29,714 nt of DNA from Sperchopsis tessellata (GCA_033557685.1 JAWQRN010000433.1:1-29714), one strand, 5' to 3'. Shown: positions 21,432-29,714, numbered from the stretch's first letter. Notes: generated by a model from the letters alone, not told the origin. A program made the numbers and translations.

Positions 21432-24400
21432 TTAAAACTTACCAGATCAGAAAATCATTACAATGCAACAAAATAAAAAAAACAACTTACCTTAGTGGAC
21501 CGGCCAGCCCACCGGAAATTATAGTATCACAGATTTTAGTATTGGCATCTACATCAAATAATGGAATTCCAAAATGACAATCCAACAACGTCCAAATCTA
21601 ATATTCAATGTTAAAAAAAGAAAACAGTATTAGGGCTAACACAAACCAACAAATATTAGTTGAATTATTAAATCAAAAGATTTCTATTGCAAATGAACTC
21701 AAAAAATCTGAATGTCGTTTGCTATATGCAATCTATTATCTACTGTCAAACAAAAATAACTATCCTTAGTGATGTAAAACACAGTTGGCAAAGAGGGAAC
21801 TTCTAAGAGTTAAACACACAAACAGACAGACAGACAAACTATTCTAAAATTCAAGTATCCAAGAATTCATGGCTGTTGAATGAATACATATTGGAAAACA
21901 ATGAAAACAAAAACAAACGCGTATACTAATTTAGATTTACCTCTCCTTGTGTAGCTTCTTGCGTGATTTGGGCACTGTCTTCATCGGCTATTAAGTCTTG
22001 TTTATCAAGAGCCTCTTCACTTTGGTTTCTTGAAAACATACTGATATTTTCATCCATTGGGCTCATAAGAGTATCAATGGAAATGGTATTTTCCACTTTT
22101 ATTTCCAATTTTTTATCTTGTAGCGTTAAATTTTCTATCTTCAAAACATCTTTTTCCAATTGGTCCAGTTCTTCTTTCAAAAGATCTGTGCAGACAACTC
22201 CTGTGAATCCATTGGCAGGTGATGAATTTTCACTGTTGGTCACGGGTGTCAGTGCAAAATGCGATTCAACCGGTGATTGCAACATTTTATCGTTTTCATC
22301 TAACATGACTTTCTCATCTATGATATCAACATCTTTGTCTTTTGGTGAAACGGTTACAAAACTGAAGTTTTCATTACTTATTGAAGTTGGTTCTTCTTTG
22401 ATGGTGGGATGATTTTCGAGGTTGTTGTTATTGTTAGCTTGTTTTTGAAGTTTTGCAAGGCCTAAAACAAACAAATATTTAACACATTACGTACCAAGCT
22501 TGAGTTCTTAAAATTTCATGGTTCTTGTTTATTTGACAGTGAGAAGTCTCAAAGAGTATGTGGCAACAACCAACTGACTTTAAACAACACTAAAAAAAAA
22601 CTTTGTTCTATTTAGAACTGTTAACTCCCAATTAAATAATCCTAAATAACAGTGAAGTTCAACTAACATCTACTAAGAGATTTTTGGCCATTACTACAGA
22701 TTACAAATTTTAAGCAAATATTTGAATCGTGATGCAATCAAAACTATCTATCGTGCAATTTTATATCAGTAATAACATAACATTACATATCATAACTTTA
22801 TGAATTCTGTAAGTATGCATAACATGAAGAATAGGCCTTAATACTTAAATAAATACAAATCATTAATAACAACATTCAGAAAAACTAAACAACATTGTTC
22901 ATATAAAGAAAACACTAAATTTTCAAGAAATTGTTTCTAACAATGTGTTGCTTCCATGGAATTCTTCTAAATCATAGTAAGCTGCTCCCTGGAGGTGCAT
23001 ATTAACCCTGTTTATAAGTGCCTTAATGTTGACAAGTTTTCAACTATTGGATGAATTAAAACACTTTTATGTGTTTTTGAATAGTTCGAATGTGGTGGTA
23101 GAATAATATTGGAAACTTCCGAACTTGGCTTTTTAAAACTTTATTTATAAGATTTACAATACTTTACAGTGATATAGTTTTAAACTACAATTTTTACTAA
23201 GGTAGATAGCTAAGTTCAGGACTTGATTACCTCATGTTACAATGAATGTTAAAGACTATTGTCATGTTACAATGAACCAACCTTCAAGTAATGTACTCAC
23301 ACACTGATAAATGATGCAACAGACAGCTGTCTTTTGTAGTGTTTCAATATCTCTAGGAGTGTCTTGCTTATTCTGCATTACTGTAGCAGTTAGTTGTACA
23401 GTTGACCCCTTATAGAGTAATCATGTAACTGTTTGCGTAGCGAGAAGAATGCCTCACAGTTATTTGCGACAAATTATATGGCTTCTAGAATATATAATGA
23501 AGGGAGCGTATCTTAAATTCTTTAAAAACACCCCTACAACTGTTCCTCTTTCCGATATGGAAAACACTTCTCAGATATTTTTTCTTGAGAAAAAAAATTC
23601 TTCTGACATCTGCAGAGTTCCTCTAAAACAATATATCATGTCTGAGGCGGGAATTCACATAGGCATAGTATCTACACAAGCTTTCTTGAAGATTAACTTC
23701 TTTAGATATTACAAAAAGTGCATATGAGAAACTAGCTGTTCTCATTGCAATATAATCTACATGTGATTTCCAGTTGAGCTATACATCGAGTGATATTCCC
23801 AATAAAAGGTTAGAGGCACTAGGGGTAATAGAGTTTCATTATAATTTACTGTTAAGAGTTGTTGATTTCTCATGCTGAATTTTATTACTTTTGTCTTATC
23901 TACATTCATCTTTAAGTGGTTTGCATAAAACCAGTCTTCAAGCCAACCCGTTTTATAAACTCCCATGATGAGGTAGTAGTATCACCAGTGGTATTATTCT
24001 TCACTGTTACACTTTGGCGCCGACCAGTTACAAATGTCATGAATAGCTTCAAAGGAAGTTCTCGAAATCGAGAGTTGAAGTTTTTTCATAAGTATTTCAT
24101 AGTTTAAGCTATCAAATGCCTTTGACAACCTATGAATAGACCAGCCACTTGTTCCGTTTTATTAAATCTAGTGAGAATTTGCTGTAGCACCTGGTATACT
24201 ATGTGACACGTTAATCTTTCCTTTAAAAAGCCACTTTGCAATTCATTCATTATTTTATGTTTATTTATGACATCAGTCATTCAGTTTAAAATGAATTTTT
24301 CAATAATTTTTGAAACATTTGGTATTATTAAGCTGTCTTAGTTTGTTAGGGTATATTCCAGAATGAAAATTTGTATTGATTATGAAAGTTAAAGAATCCG

Positions 24401-27400
24401 CTGTAACTGCACTTAGAAATTTGTGTAAACTGATTGGAACTTCATCATGTCCAACAGATTTTGTGTTATTCAAACCATTTATTGTATTGAAAACAACATA
24501 GGGTATGTTGGAAATAGATAAAATGTATCATATAATAAAAAAATGTTATACTTGTCAGTTTCACAGGCATTTATTAAGAAATTATTAAATTTCACTAGGA
24601 CATCTTTATCAGAATAACTTCCTTCTTTAAAAACATTTAGGTCCATTCTTCTGGGTGTAAAAGTTGTCGCTTTTTTACGGATGAATTGCCACATCGCTTT
24701 TGATTTATTAGATGCTTGTTGAATATATCGAGAGTTATATTCACATTTAGTTTTGTATGTCTCTTTAAAGGTTGGCACAATATGTCTTGTAAGTATATCT
24801 GTCCAGACTATTGTAAGTCATAAAAGAATTTCTTCATCTCACACTTTTATCTTAACTCGGGTGCCATCAATACGATTTGGACTAATTTTATGGGGACATA
24901 CATGACATTAAATGAATCTTTGTTGTTCAAAAGAGAATGGTTAGGATTATGTTTCATTTACAAAACTGGGAGAGTTGCCGTGGAATTTTTAGGAGATATA
25001 AACTTCTAACTGTGACGAGAATGTATATACTAGAATGTCTAGAATTTTATCATTATAATATTCTGCTATCTGAGAGTGAAGAACGAGACATCAATTATAC
25101 CTTACCCTATACATCAACTTGGGTGACAGCTAAAAACACTTAATATATGGGCACCAAAATTTTAAATTACCAGATGATGTTCGCAACTGAAGTGTTAAAA
25201 CTATTCCGTATTCAAGAAGACAGAACATGATTTGCATTCAAAGATTGGATTGAACCTTATCACATATATCTATGTATAAGAGGGAATCGATATATAATTA
25301 TCCTAGGCAGCTTTCCAAGCATATAAGAAAGTTTTGTTGCCATAGCAAACAACAATGCTGTGAGAAAATTTTAAAGGGAACATGTCGCCCAAAATTGAGT
25401 AAGTAAATAAAAAAAAAGTATTGTGCAATTATTAAGTGTATTTCAAAGAGTAAATGTGTCATTGATGAAGAAAAGAGATTCTGTCTACAGTTGAAAATAT
25501 CGATGCAGTTCACAACAGCACAAATTAGGCTAAAACTACAGCCGAGACATTGAAGATTTCATATGAACTACATAGTTCACTTCGATTTTGATTTGAAAAA
25601 AATTTCTGCAAGCAAGAGTGGAAGTATTGTGTTCCATCTGTTCCCGTTTTGAAAACGATGCTGATTTCGTGAACTTTGTTGTTACTATGGACGAAACTTA
25701 AGTACAAATCTATGACCTAGAAACAAAACAGAAATCGTGAATATCATGTCCTTTTTTTTTAACTCCTAGTATTTATTGTAATCTGCCCGAAGGCAATAAA
25801 CAAATGTTGTGGGTAATTAGTATAATGAGAGTTAGGAATCTACATTAAGAACCTAACATAAATATAGCAACATAAGAAGTGCAGTAACAATTTTAACTTA
25901 AGCCAGATCAATCTAATTGGCATTGTTCAAGTCCAGTCAGGAACCTTAAGTGATAGGTTTGACTACTGTTGTCTAGAAGATTTACTGCCAACGGGTTTGG
26001 GTGTACTTCGAGGCACGACAATTACTTAGAACTCGCGCACTCACTGTCCGCACGTTAAGATCATGGTGTTATGTGTCATTTGTCATAAACCAGGGAGCGT
26101 TTGCAATTGTTCTTAGTGTCAGTATAAAATCGTTGTATTATATCCACGTAAGAACACTCGCATTCAGTAAGTTCACACCGGTTTGAGAATTATTTTGTAT
26201 ACGGTAATTCTTTCTGGTACTTCACCTGAGAGTATCTGTCAGTCAGGTAAGATTTCAGTACTTGATACAAGGTGTGTGGTATAATGGTTTTTATGACCAT
26301 GGTGCCTGATCCTATCAAAGGTCTGAGAAATGTCCAAGAAGGCGGCAGAGAAGTACTACCTATCCTCAAAGGTCCTGCCTATAATCCCCACCAGCCGGTG
26401 TATTTGTTCAGTGGTGGCATGTTGCTCTCAGAATCCAAACTGGTAGAAGCGGCTTTAGAATACTCAAGAACATCTTTTCAAAGAACTACGATAGTATCGG
26501 CAAGATGCTGATAGGGCAATATGATGACACTTCCTCGGCGGGCTTGCCTGCTTTTAATAATTTGGGGTACCTTCCATTGCGTCGGGAAGAAGCCCTTTCT
26601 CAGGATGATGGCATTGTATATGTGGGTGATATTGATCAGTGCCACATTCGGAAGTTCCTTCACTACCCTACTAGTGATAAGATCATATCCAGGCGTCTTT
26701 TTGGGTTTAGGTTTCTTGATATCATGCTCTTTATCTCACACATTTTAATTGCTTTTATAGGCAGTGACATCTGATGAGGTATTTCCAGGTAGGACAGTAC
26801 TTCTTCGTCTTCCTCTGGGGTCGATTCTGATGGGTGGGGTTGGAATACTTTTACAAGATGTTCAGTAAAGGCTTTCGTCTTCCCCTTGTCGCCTCTAGCA
26901 CAACTTCTGTCTGGTTTTCTGATAGGAGGAATGACTTCTGTAGACTGGTTCCCGAGTTTCTTCGTGGCTTTCCATAAGGAATACTCTGTGGCTTCGGTTG
27001 ATGTTAGGTTACTTAGGTATTTGTGAATAGCATGATATTTTTCGTTTAGTAGTAACTGTTTCAATTTTCTTATGGTTGCTTTGAGTCTGGTCTTGTCTTC
27101 AGGTGCTCCTGGTATTCATCCAAGTTCGTCTGAGTTTTCTTTTTACAATGACTGCCTCTTTAATGATATAGTAGCAATCCTGGTGTTTACTGGTTGTTTG
27201 GGGCATCACCAGTGTCGACTTCCAGACCATTGCTTGTATAGTGCATATTAAGTTCTTGAGAGCTGAGTCAATCTCCTCCGCCGTCTTCAGTGATACATTT
27301 GTGGTCAGTTTCTCGTGGATTAGTTGTCTAAACACAATACAATCCTCCTATTAGTGAGGGTCACTGGTTTCTGTCTGTTGAACATTATAGAGCTCAGAGT

Positions 27401-28321
27401 TACCATGATCGAAGAATCATCAGAGTCATGTTGCAAAACAATGTCAGCAATTTGCCGACCTCGCAAAAAGCAGAATTAGCAAAGGCACTGTTGACCCACT
27501 TAACTGAGAGCACACATAACTGTTCAATTTGAATGGTAAACATTGTTATAATATTGAACTACCTACAAGAATAAGTTTATATCAATAAAGTAATTCAAAT
27601 AGTATGTGAAAGTTAGGTTATGTTTTTAAATTTTCTTCATTTAACATCGTGAACAACAATCTGTGAATAAGCAATTATAGAGCAAAATATATCACCCAAC
27701 TTGGTTTAGAATCTGCCGTTATACTAGGAGATTGCACTGATTTTTTATAATTTCAAAATATTACTTTGGTTTAGAGGACTCATTCTCAAATAAATAATAT
27801 GATTAAATTTTGTCTAATTTAAAATTACCTGGATTAGAAGCACCTTTGTGAACCCGTCCTAGCCTTACTATTGGATCTCTATGTGGACAGCCAAAATCAG
27901 GAACTCCAATGTCTGCAAATGTTATGAAACCACAATTGTGCTCCAAATCAATCAAGCCAGTCAAATTTAGGACAGAAGGATGCATTGTCCAGTTACTGGT
28001 ATTTAAAGATTCTCCTGAAATTAAAAAAATAAAACATAATCACATTGACTAAAGAACGCAGAAGTAATAAAGATTGATTGGGAAAAAATTACAGTAACTT
28101 ACCTTTCATCGGAGTATCAGGACGGAATGGAAACGGAATGATATGTGTTTGGGCAGGCTGATGTACACCGTATGCTTGTATTAAAACAGGGGAATATTGA
28201 AGGGCCGCATTCACATGCAAAATATTCGCAACTGGTATCACCGCAGGTTCATGAAGCCACGCTGTGACCAGAAGTCTTGAGAATCCCAAGAACATTCGGG
28301 GCAATTGTTTCAAAGTTATTC
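13694..28321 (-). CDS. FAM91A1: FAM91A1 orthologue, C-terminal part (six exons, N-terminus outside window)
   Basis: Gene-level entry. Coding exons in transcription order are 28321-28103, 28014-27829, 22461-21941, 21597-21491, 17421-17352 and 13804-13694. Every junction has GT and AG in place and the phases agree (1/1, 1/1, 0/0, 2/2, 0/0). With one base from an upstream exon the total is 1215 bases, or 404 residues plus stop. The translation matches vertebrate FAM91A1 as I recall it: a LP-x-F...RLL-x-T-x-W block, VLIQ-x-x-G-x-H, DLEHNCGFIT, HFGIPLF, SSRKL and PLP-x-x-NLVF-x-x-G-x-x-SEW. In vertebrates FAM91A1 bridges TBC1D23 and the WDR11 complex at the trans-Golgi, capturing endosome-derived vesicles; the same role here is inferred. 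Introns are 88, 5367, 343, 4069 and 3547 bp, and the long ones are transposon-filled. No stop or frameshift interrupts the joined frame, so the gene looks functional. Confidence 0.9.
13870..13935 (-). repeat. Repeat-end motif CTGAATGGTCGAAACCGG
   Basis: On the minus strand, GACC and GGTC flank TGAAT as a hairpin and are followed directly by GAAACCGGTT. The CTGA ... GAAAC ... GTT layout recalls the hammerhead-like sequence at 10282-10321, but the stem II core is missing. It lies ~70-130 bases upstream of the terminal FAM91A1 exon. Confidence 0.35.
13936..14420. other. Intronic sequence, nothing recognised
   Basis: Part of the last FAM91A1 intron. The minus-strand frame at 14387-14148 has a hydrophobic stretch but no recognisable family. 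Confidence 0.4.
14441..14460. repeat. mariner left terminal inverted repeat (inner part)
   Basis: Pairs with 15597-15618 in inverted orientation. The full left end extends outward to 14423. Confidence 0.8.
15597..15618. repeat. mariner right terminal inverted repeat (truncated)
   Basis: TTTCTTTAAAATACGGCAGA and following bases mirror 14439-14460 with two mismatches. The outermost bases are replaced by the neighbouring reverse-transcriptase relic. Confidence 0.8.
15625..16940 (+). mobile_element. Non-LTR reverse-transcriptase relic in the last FAM91A1 intron
   Basis: Blocks in order: VGDDIIKALRKLKLGKAAGH (~15655-15715), NYQGVTLLCKVKKIYERIF (~15790-15850), EFRSNQEAHDL (~15898), YLCVLNMEKAFDLVN (~15985-16030), YKYLGV (~16390), VAYGSETWVLSDRYLNRL (~16505-16558), MRYLR and RINRIRNEV (~16575-16630). 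Fingers, palm and thumb are thus present without a readable YADD. Stops and frameshifts throughout. It abuts the mariner right end. Confidence 0.8.
16941..17351. other. Intronic sequence with an A-rich run
   Basis: An A run lies at about 17018-17032. The minus-strand frame 17235-17053 looked like a terminal exon at first but is not (see rejected items). Nothing else seen. Confidence 0.4.
17352..17421 (-). CDS. FAM91A1: FAM91A1 exon (SSRKL block)
   Basis: This 70-bp exon has acceptor ACTTTTCAG and donor CCAA|GTAAGT. The first base completes a codon begun in the preceding exon (phase 2), and the end is in phase 0. It encodes LDQLVESSRKLGTTVLEFIS, aligning with vertebrate LQNLLHSSRKLSLQVLNFVH. 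It stands between Tigger-filled and mariner-filled introns. Confidence 0.93.
17587..19110 (+). mobile_element. Tigger/pogo-type DNA transposon, copy 1 (dead)
   Basis: The left end CAGGTATCCCTCATACAACA follows TA at 17585-17586, the pogo/Tigger target. The transposase starts near 17914 (MTNKSKSAPHKRKFISLESK) with a CENP-B/pogo-like helix-turn-helix (ILDRLKQGEKISF ... ATVRTIKKN). It continues with VIKQKALKIYNHL, then IFNANETGLWWKK (~18423), where the first catalytic Asp of the DDE domain is Asn. LLLLDNAPGH (~18730) holds the second Asp. EGFDDTSAEDIQELLLEEEV near 19025 is the acidic C-terminus. Stops and frameshifts are many. The matching right terminal repeat is not visible. Confidence 0.87.
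19138..21010 (+). mobile_element. Tigger/pogo-type DNA transposon, copy 2 (dead)
   Basis: Its probable left end AGGTAGCCCTCGGTTTTAAG (19139-19158) resembles Tigger ends. The transposase reads: helix-turn-helix KKMEVIRRMENRQTRSNVV with PPSTVTTIMKN (19490-19590); FEVDKIGLH near 19935 (first Asp kept, next Glu changed to Lys); LLGANVSGTLKLKPMLVYHS (~20050-20105); HLDNAPGYPQNLAE (20270-20305, second Asp); PPNTTSLLQPVDQGFIATFR (~20345-20405, third Asp); and a C-terminal LTLDSFFKKDTR (~20965). This is most of a full-length transposase with scattered frameshifts and stops. It is a different lineage from copy 1. Confidence 0.87.
19347..19395. repeat. (TA)n microsatellite
   Basis: An uninterrupted AT run of 49 bases inside the 5' part of Tigger copy 2. 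Confidence 0.98.
21011..21310. other. AT-rich intronic sequence; probable 3' end of Tigger copy 2
   Basis: CGGTTCTTTCAGGAACTG at about 21243-21260 may contain its right terminal repeat, but the match to the left end is weak. Confidence 0.35.
21311..21395 (+). mobile_element. Tigger/pogo transposase fragment, copy 3
   Basis: The segment reads NLDFKVLFLLDNAPSQPQDL then SRPNVHI. This is the catalytic LLLDNAPS-x-P-x-DL block of Tigger transposases, with the second Asp intact. It stops at a (TA)n run, about 95 bases before an exon. It is clearly separate from copies 1 and 2. Confidence 0.8.
21396..21429. repeat. (TA)n microsatellite
   Basis: A 34-base AT run ending the Tigger copy 3 fragment. 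Confidence 0.95.
21491..21597 (-). CDS. FAM91A1: FAM91A1 exon (HFGIPLF block)
   Basis: This 107-bp exon follows a 343-bp intron. The acceptor is AATATTAG|ATT, with a weak pyrimidine tract, and the donor is CTAAG|GTAAGT. It enters in phase 0 and exits in phase 2. It encodes WTLLDCHFGIPLFDVDANTK, which aligns with vertebrate WVPLELCFGIPLFSSELNRK. This is one of the best-conserved blocks of the family. Confidence 0.93.
21941..22461 (-). CDS. FAM91A1: FAM91A1 exon: acidic, disordered linker
   Basis: This 521-bp exon has acceptor TTGTTTTAG|GCC and donor GAG|GTAAAT. It enters in phase 1 and leaves in phase 0. The ~174 residues are low in hydrophobic content, rich in Asp, Glu, Ser and Asn, and include a run of Asn near the start. 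They look intrinsically disordered. They sit where vertebrate FAM91A1 has its variable acidic linker (SESFEMVIEEA region); the FSFVTVSPKDKDVDIIDEKV segment may be the counterpart. A Leu/Glu-rich stretch in the middle (LLKEELDQLEKDVLKIENL) could form a short amphipathic helix or coiled coil. No catalytic motif is visible. Confidence 0.88.
22465..23444. other. Intronic sequence, nothing recognised
   Basis: AT-rich. Part of 23190-23440 may be the decayed 3' end of the minus-strand retrotransposon that follows. Confidence 0.4.
23445..24840 (-). mobile_element. Jockey/CR1-like retrotransposon relic, minus strand
   Basis: Reading right to left: IVPTFKETYKTKCEYNSRYI (~24790) and KSKAMWQFIRKK, the linker ending DVLVKFNNFLINACET (~24605-24555), a decayed finger region, a FIDLSKAFD-like block (~24130-24100), GWLEDWFYANHLKMNVDKTK (23945-23885) directly after the YADD site, then the thumb with KACVDT and IPASDMIYCF-like blocks (~23690-23635) and IRSVFHIGKRNSCRG-like residues (~23570-23535). 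All blocks are in one direction, but stops and frame changes are frequent. Confidence 0.78.
24850..25310 (+). mobile_element. Jockey/CR1-like reverse-transcriptase C-terminal fragment
   Basis: RFGLILWGHT near 24870 is followed by VRIMFHLQNWESCRGIFRRY (24940-25000), KLLTVTRMYILECLEFYHYN and, after a frameshift, a Y-x-x-LPDDVR-like piece (~25170). The block order FGLILWG, QKR-x-x-RI, SCR-x-x-F and L-x-x-x-YILE is the C-terminus of Jockey/CR1-type reverse transcriptases. It starts head-to-head with the minus-strand element at 23445-24840. Confidence 0.75.
25311..26250. other. Intronic sequence, nothing recognised
   Basis: No protein family is recognisable on either strand. TATAAAA at 26123-26129 with TCAGTA at 26164 resembles a core promoter, but the 43-base spacing is too long to trust. 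Confidence 0.4.
26251..27480 (-). mobile_element. Jockey-type non-LTR retrotransposon, 5' half of the reverse transcriptase ORF
   Basis: Reading right to left: end of the endonuclease (LQHDSDDSSMVTLSSIMFN, ~27435), linker frame 27335-27099 (FRQLIHEKLTTNV, IDSALKNLICTIQ), frame 27064-26663 (YHAIHKYLSNLTSTEATEYS, LWKATKKL), then palm-entry blocks ITHIYNAIILRKGFFPTQWK (~26630-26570), LPILSK-like residues and, after a frameshift, AAFLDISQTFDRIRHHG (~26345-26300), where AFD has become TFD. The block order and the TEYSLWKATKKL string are characteristic of the Jockey clade. The element is broken off inside the palm. Confidence 0.85.
27481..27828. other. Intronic sequence, nothing recognised
   Basis: AT-rich flank between the Jockey relic and the 27829-28014 exon. 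Confidence 0.4.
27829..28014 (-). CDS. FAM91A1: FAM91A1 exon (DLEHNCGFIT block)
   Basis: This 186-bp exon follows an 88-bp intron. The acceptor is TTTAATTTCAG and the donor is CCAG|GTAATT. The split GGA codon joins the preceding exon exactly (phase 1). It encodes LNLTGLIDLEHNCGFITF, matching vertebrate LRNRVDLQHLCGYVTM, then a cysteine/histidine-containing stretch (GVPDFGCPHRDPIVRLG) and the start of the variable linker. It ends in phase 1 before the 5.4-kb intron. Confidence 0.92.
28103..28321 (-). CDS. FAM91A1: FAM91A1 exon: start of the conserved C-terminal domain
   Basis: This 219-bp exon starts after a strong acceptor, a nine-T run followed by ACAG at 28325-28322, and ends at a consensus donor (AAAG|GTAAGT). 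It begins with two bases of a split codon and ends with one. It encodes a segment with KQLPRMF, RLLVTAW, HEPAVIP and SPVLIQAYGVH, aligning with vertebrate FAM91A1 RLRKLPDIF...RLLITSW...VLIQGHGLH. A conserved IPFPF follows, as in vertebrate VPFPF. The match continues without gaps into the next exon. Confidence 0.92.
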
Positions 28322-28639
28322 CTGTAAAAAAAAACAATTTTTTCAAATAATTGAGCATGAAATAACACAAATTTTATAATAGTATTTTATAGAAACAATT
28401 GTTTATTATAGGATTATCATTTTCATTTAAATCTTTCTTGATGAGCCAAAATTAGTTATTATTGATAGTGCCATCTAAGTACATATCTTTGATTCGCCTC
28501 TGGTTTCTAGATTTTCATCAAAAAGTGTGCCTAATTTTCGGTGCGTCACATACTTCGAGCCATTTGCGATTCAGTTCTTTCTATTTCGAAACCAATTTTT
28601 ACATATTCAATCTATCGCTAAAAATACAGTTAGCAAACA

Positions 28640-28860
28640 GGAGGATGGCTCAGATAATGGGAACACAGGCCACGAAAATATCTTATCATGCCACGTTCAC
28701 AGTATCATGTCCTATGGCATTGAGGTCTAGGGATGGCAGTACTGGTTCATACAAAGTACTGGCATTGCAAAAGAAGGCAGTAATAGCAACAATGCAGCTC
28801 GAACAATTATTGAATATATATATTTCTAAGCAACATTTTACTAACCAAAATAAAGGGTAG
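28640..28860 (+). mobile_element. Reverse-transcriptase thumb fragment (Jockey/CR1-like)
   Basis: Across two frames one reads LANRRMAQIMGTQATK, LSCHVHSIMSYGIEVWG (with a stop at the W position) and KVLALQKKAV. This is the Y-x-x-x-HSI-x-SYGI-x-WG ... LQKKA block of Jockey/CR1-type elements. Only about 70 residues remain. Confidence 0.7.
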
Positions 28861-28896
28861 ATTACTATAACAGACATTCCAATAATATTAAGATAC

Positions 28897-28965
28897 CTGT
28901 TATCACCAAAAACTTTCCTTCTGATTGTACACAGAAACGGTAGTTAAGCCCAGAAATGAAGGCTA
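28897..28965 (-). CDS. Candidate upstream FAM91A1 exon
   Basis: This is a 69-bp open segment between an acceptor-like TCTTTAACAG and a donor ACAG|GTATCT. It exits in phase 1, which the next exon (28321) requires, forming a Gly codon across the junction. The predicted peptide contains LNYRFCVQSEGKFLVITG, which would sit where vertebrates have FKLYIYHV...PPSLLLSKG. The length fits but the similarity is weak, and the GPPSLLL hallmark is absent. It may be a chance open segment. Confidence 0.3.
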
Positions 28966-28989
28966 CTGTTAAAGACAATCTTCAACACG

Positions 28990-29572
28990 TCCCTTCGACA
29001 ATAAACCATACTTACACAGTACACTACGAAAAATTTTCGACCAGGTACTCAAAGCCCAGGAAAGGCTGTTCTTGAATTTTATGGACTTCCAGTAGGCCTT
29101 TGATAAGGTTGATAGACATGGGATGTGGATCATTTTAGAGAGCTATGGAATACCTCATATATTTTTGAGAATGATAAAGATACTGTACGAGAACTACACA
29201 GTGAAGCTTCAACTTGGATGAAGAGTGCTGAGAAATATAAGTATAGATAGTGGTGTAAGCCAGGGTTGTACACTGTCGCCAATGCATTTCCTGGTGGTAG
29301 TGGATTGGGTTATGAGGAATGCTTCTGACAATCTTACTGGAATAACGTGGGATCCATTTCGACGATTGGATGACTTGGAGTTTGCAGATGATGTATGCCT
29401 TTTGACTGAAACAGAGCAACATATGCAATGGAAAACATATAGTTTAAAACGAAAGGCAGAGAAAGTTTGCCTGAGGATCAATACAAGAAAGAGACCGAGA
29501 TAATGATGGTAAATGGAGAAAGAGAGAGTAGTAAAAGATGAAGAAGTTGACGAGGTGGATAGGTACGTATAC
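28990..29572 (+). mobile_element. Non-LTR reverse-transcriptase relic (palm domain)
   Basis: Blocks: LFLNFMDFQ*AFDKVDRHGM (~29070-29120, stop in the AFD motif), YGIPHIFLRMIKILYENYTV (~29145-29205), SGVSQGCTLSPMHFLVVVDW (29250-29310), VMRNA, LDDLEFADDVCLL (~29370-29405, catalytic ADD kept), and a VNGE piece near 29508. The DWVMR form of the palm is shared by a group of invertebrate non-LTR elements; the clade name is not certain. It is cut off at a TA/CTT microsatellite where another element begins. Confidence 0.82.
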
Positions 29573-29604
29573 ATATATATATATATATCTTCTTCTTCTT
29601 CTTC
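29573..29604. repeat. (TA)n followed by (CTT)n
   Basis: A TA run (29573-29588) and a CTT run (29589-29604). The CTT run reads as GAA on the minus strand and is the tail of the minus-strand RTE-like element. Confidence 0.85.
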
Positions 29605-29714
29605 CTGTGGTACTACAGTCCTTACTGGACCTTGACCTCCTTCAATTTGCGCCTCCAATCATCTCTCACCCTCGCCGCCACTCTCCAATTCCTACAGCCC
29701 ATCAGTTTCTTAGC
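29590..29714 (-). mobile_element. 3' end of an RTE-like retrotransposon, continues beyond the window
   Basis: On the minus strand an open frame reads KKLMGCRNWRVAARVRDDWR, RKLKEVKVQ, then TAA at 29624-29622, and ends in a (GAA)n tail. RNWR-x-A-x-x-RD-x-WR is the C-terminal end of RTE-type reverse transcriptases. No disabling change is visible in the 30 codons present. It interrupts the plus-strand relic at 28990-29572. Confidence 0.8.

Noticed and set aside
21963..22412. Plus-strand 149-residue open frame
   Set aside because: It is the antisense shadow of the FAM91A1 linker exon.
26123..26169. TATA box and initiator of an LTR or promoter
   Set aside because: The spacing of about 43 bases is too long, and no LTR partner or coding region follows.
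28462..28860. Plus-strand 132-residue open frame as a host gene
   Set aside because: The reverse-transcriptase thumb motif is read across two frames here; the long frame itself is chance.

Overview
This window is animal nuclear DNA, almost certainly from an insect (possibly a beetle; the species cannot be fixed from sequence alone). It is AT-rich, has GT-AG introns, and is packed with decayed insect-type transposable elements. There is no prokaryotic gene organisation.

The only host gene I can support is a FAM91A1 orthologue on the minus strand. Six coding exons, at 28321-28103, 28014-27829, 22461-21941, 21597-21491, 17421-17352 and 13804-13694, join with matching splice phases. They give the C-terminal ~404 residues of the protein, ending in a stop at 13696-13694. 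The N-terminal exons lie beyond the right edge; 28965-28897 is a weaker candidate for the next upstream exon. FAM91A1 works in endosome-to-Golgi vesicle tethering with TBC1D23 and the WDR11 complex (known from vertebrate work).

The three long introns (about 5.4, 4.1 and 3.5 kb) are filled with transposon remains. Intron 27828-22462 holds three Jockey/CR1-like retrotransposon pieces. Intron 21490-17422 holds three Tigger/pogo transposon copies in the same direction. Intron 17351-13805 holds a near-complete but dead mariner and a non-LTR reverse-transcriptase relic.

The left half (1-13693), downstream of the gene, is a graveyard of elements. It contains an inverted-repeat array (345-800), a Jockey/CR1-like retrotransposon (1119-2945) whose 3' end lies in an apparently exact 612-bp tandem duplication (2671-3894), and a minus-strand piggyBac relic. 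An RTE-like retrotransposon is inserted inside that piggyBac with an 8-bp target-site duplication. Further right come a tRNA-derived SINE (9590-9905), a hammerhead-ribozyme-like motif next to an AATAAA signal (10282-10334), and two converging reverse-transcriptase relics (10430-13095).

I found no CRISPR array, rRNA gene or functional tRNA gene. I see no new biochemical system. The most interesting signals are the hammerhead-like fold, the 612-bp duplication, the nested insertion with its clean duplication, and the conserved-core SINE.
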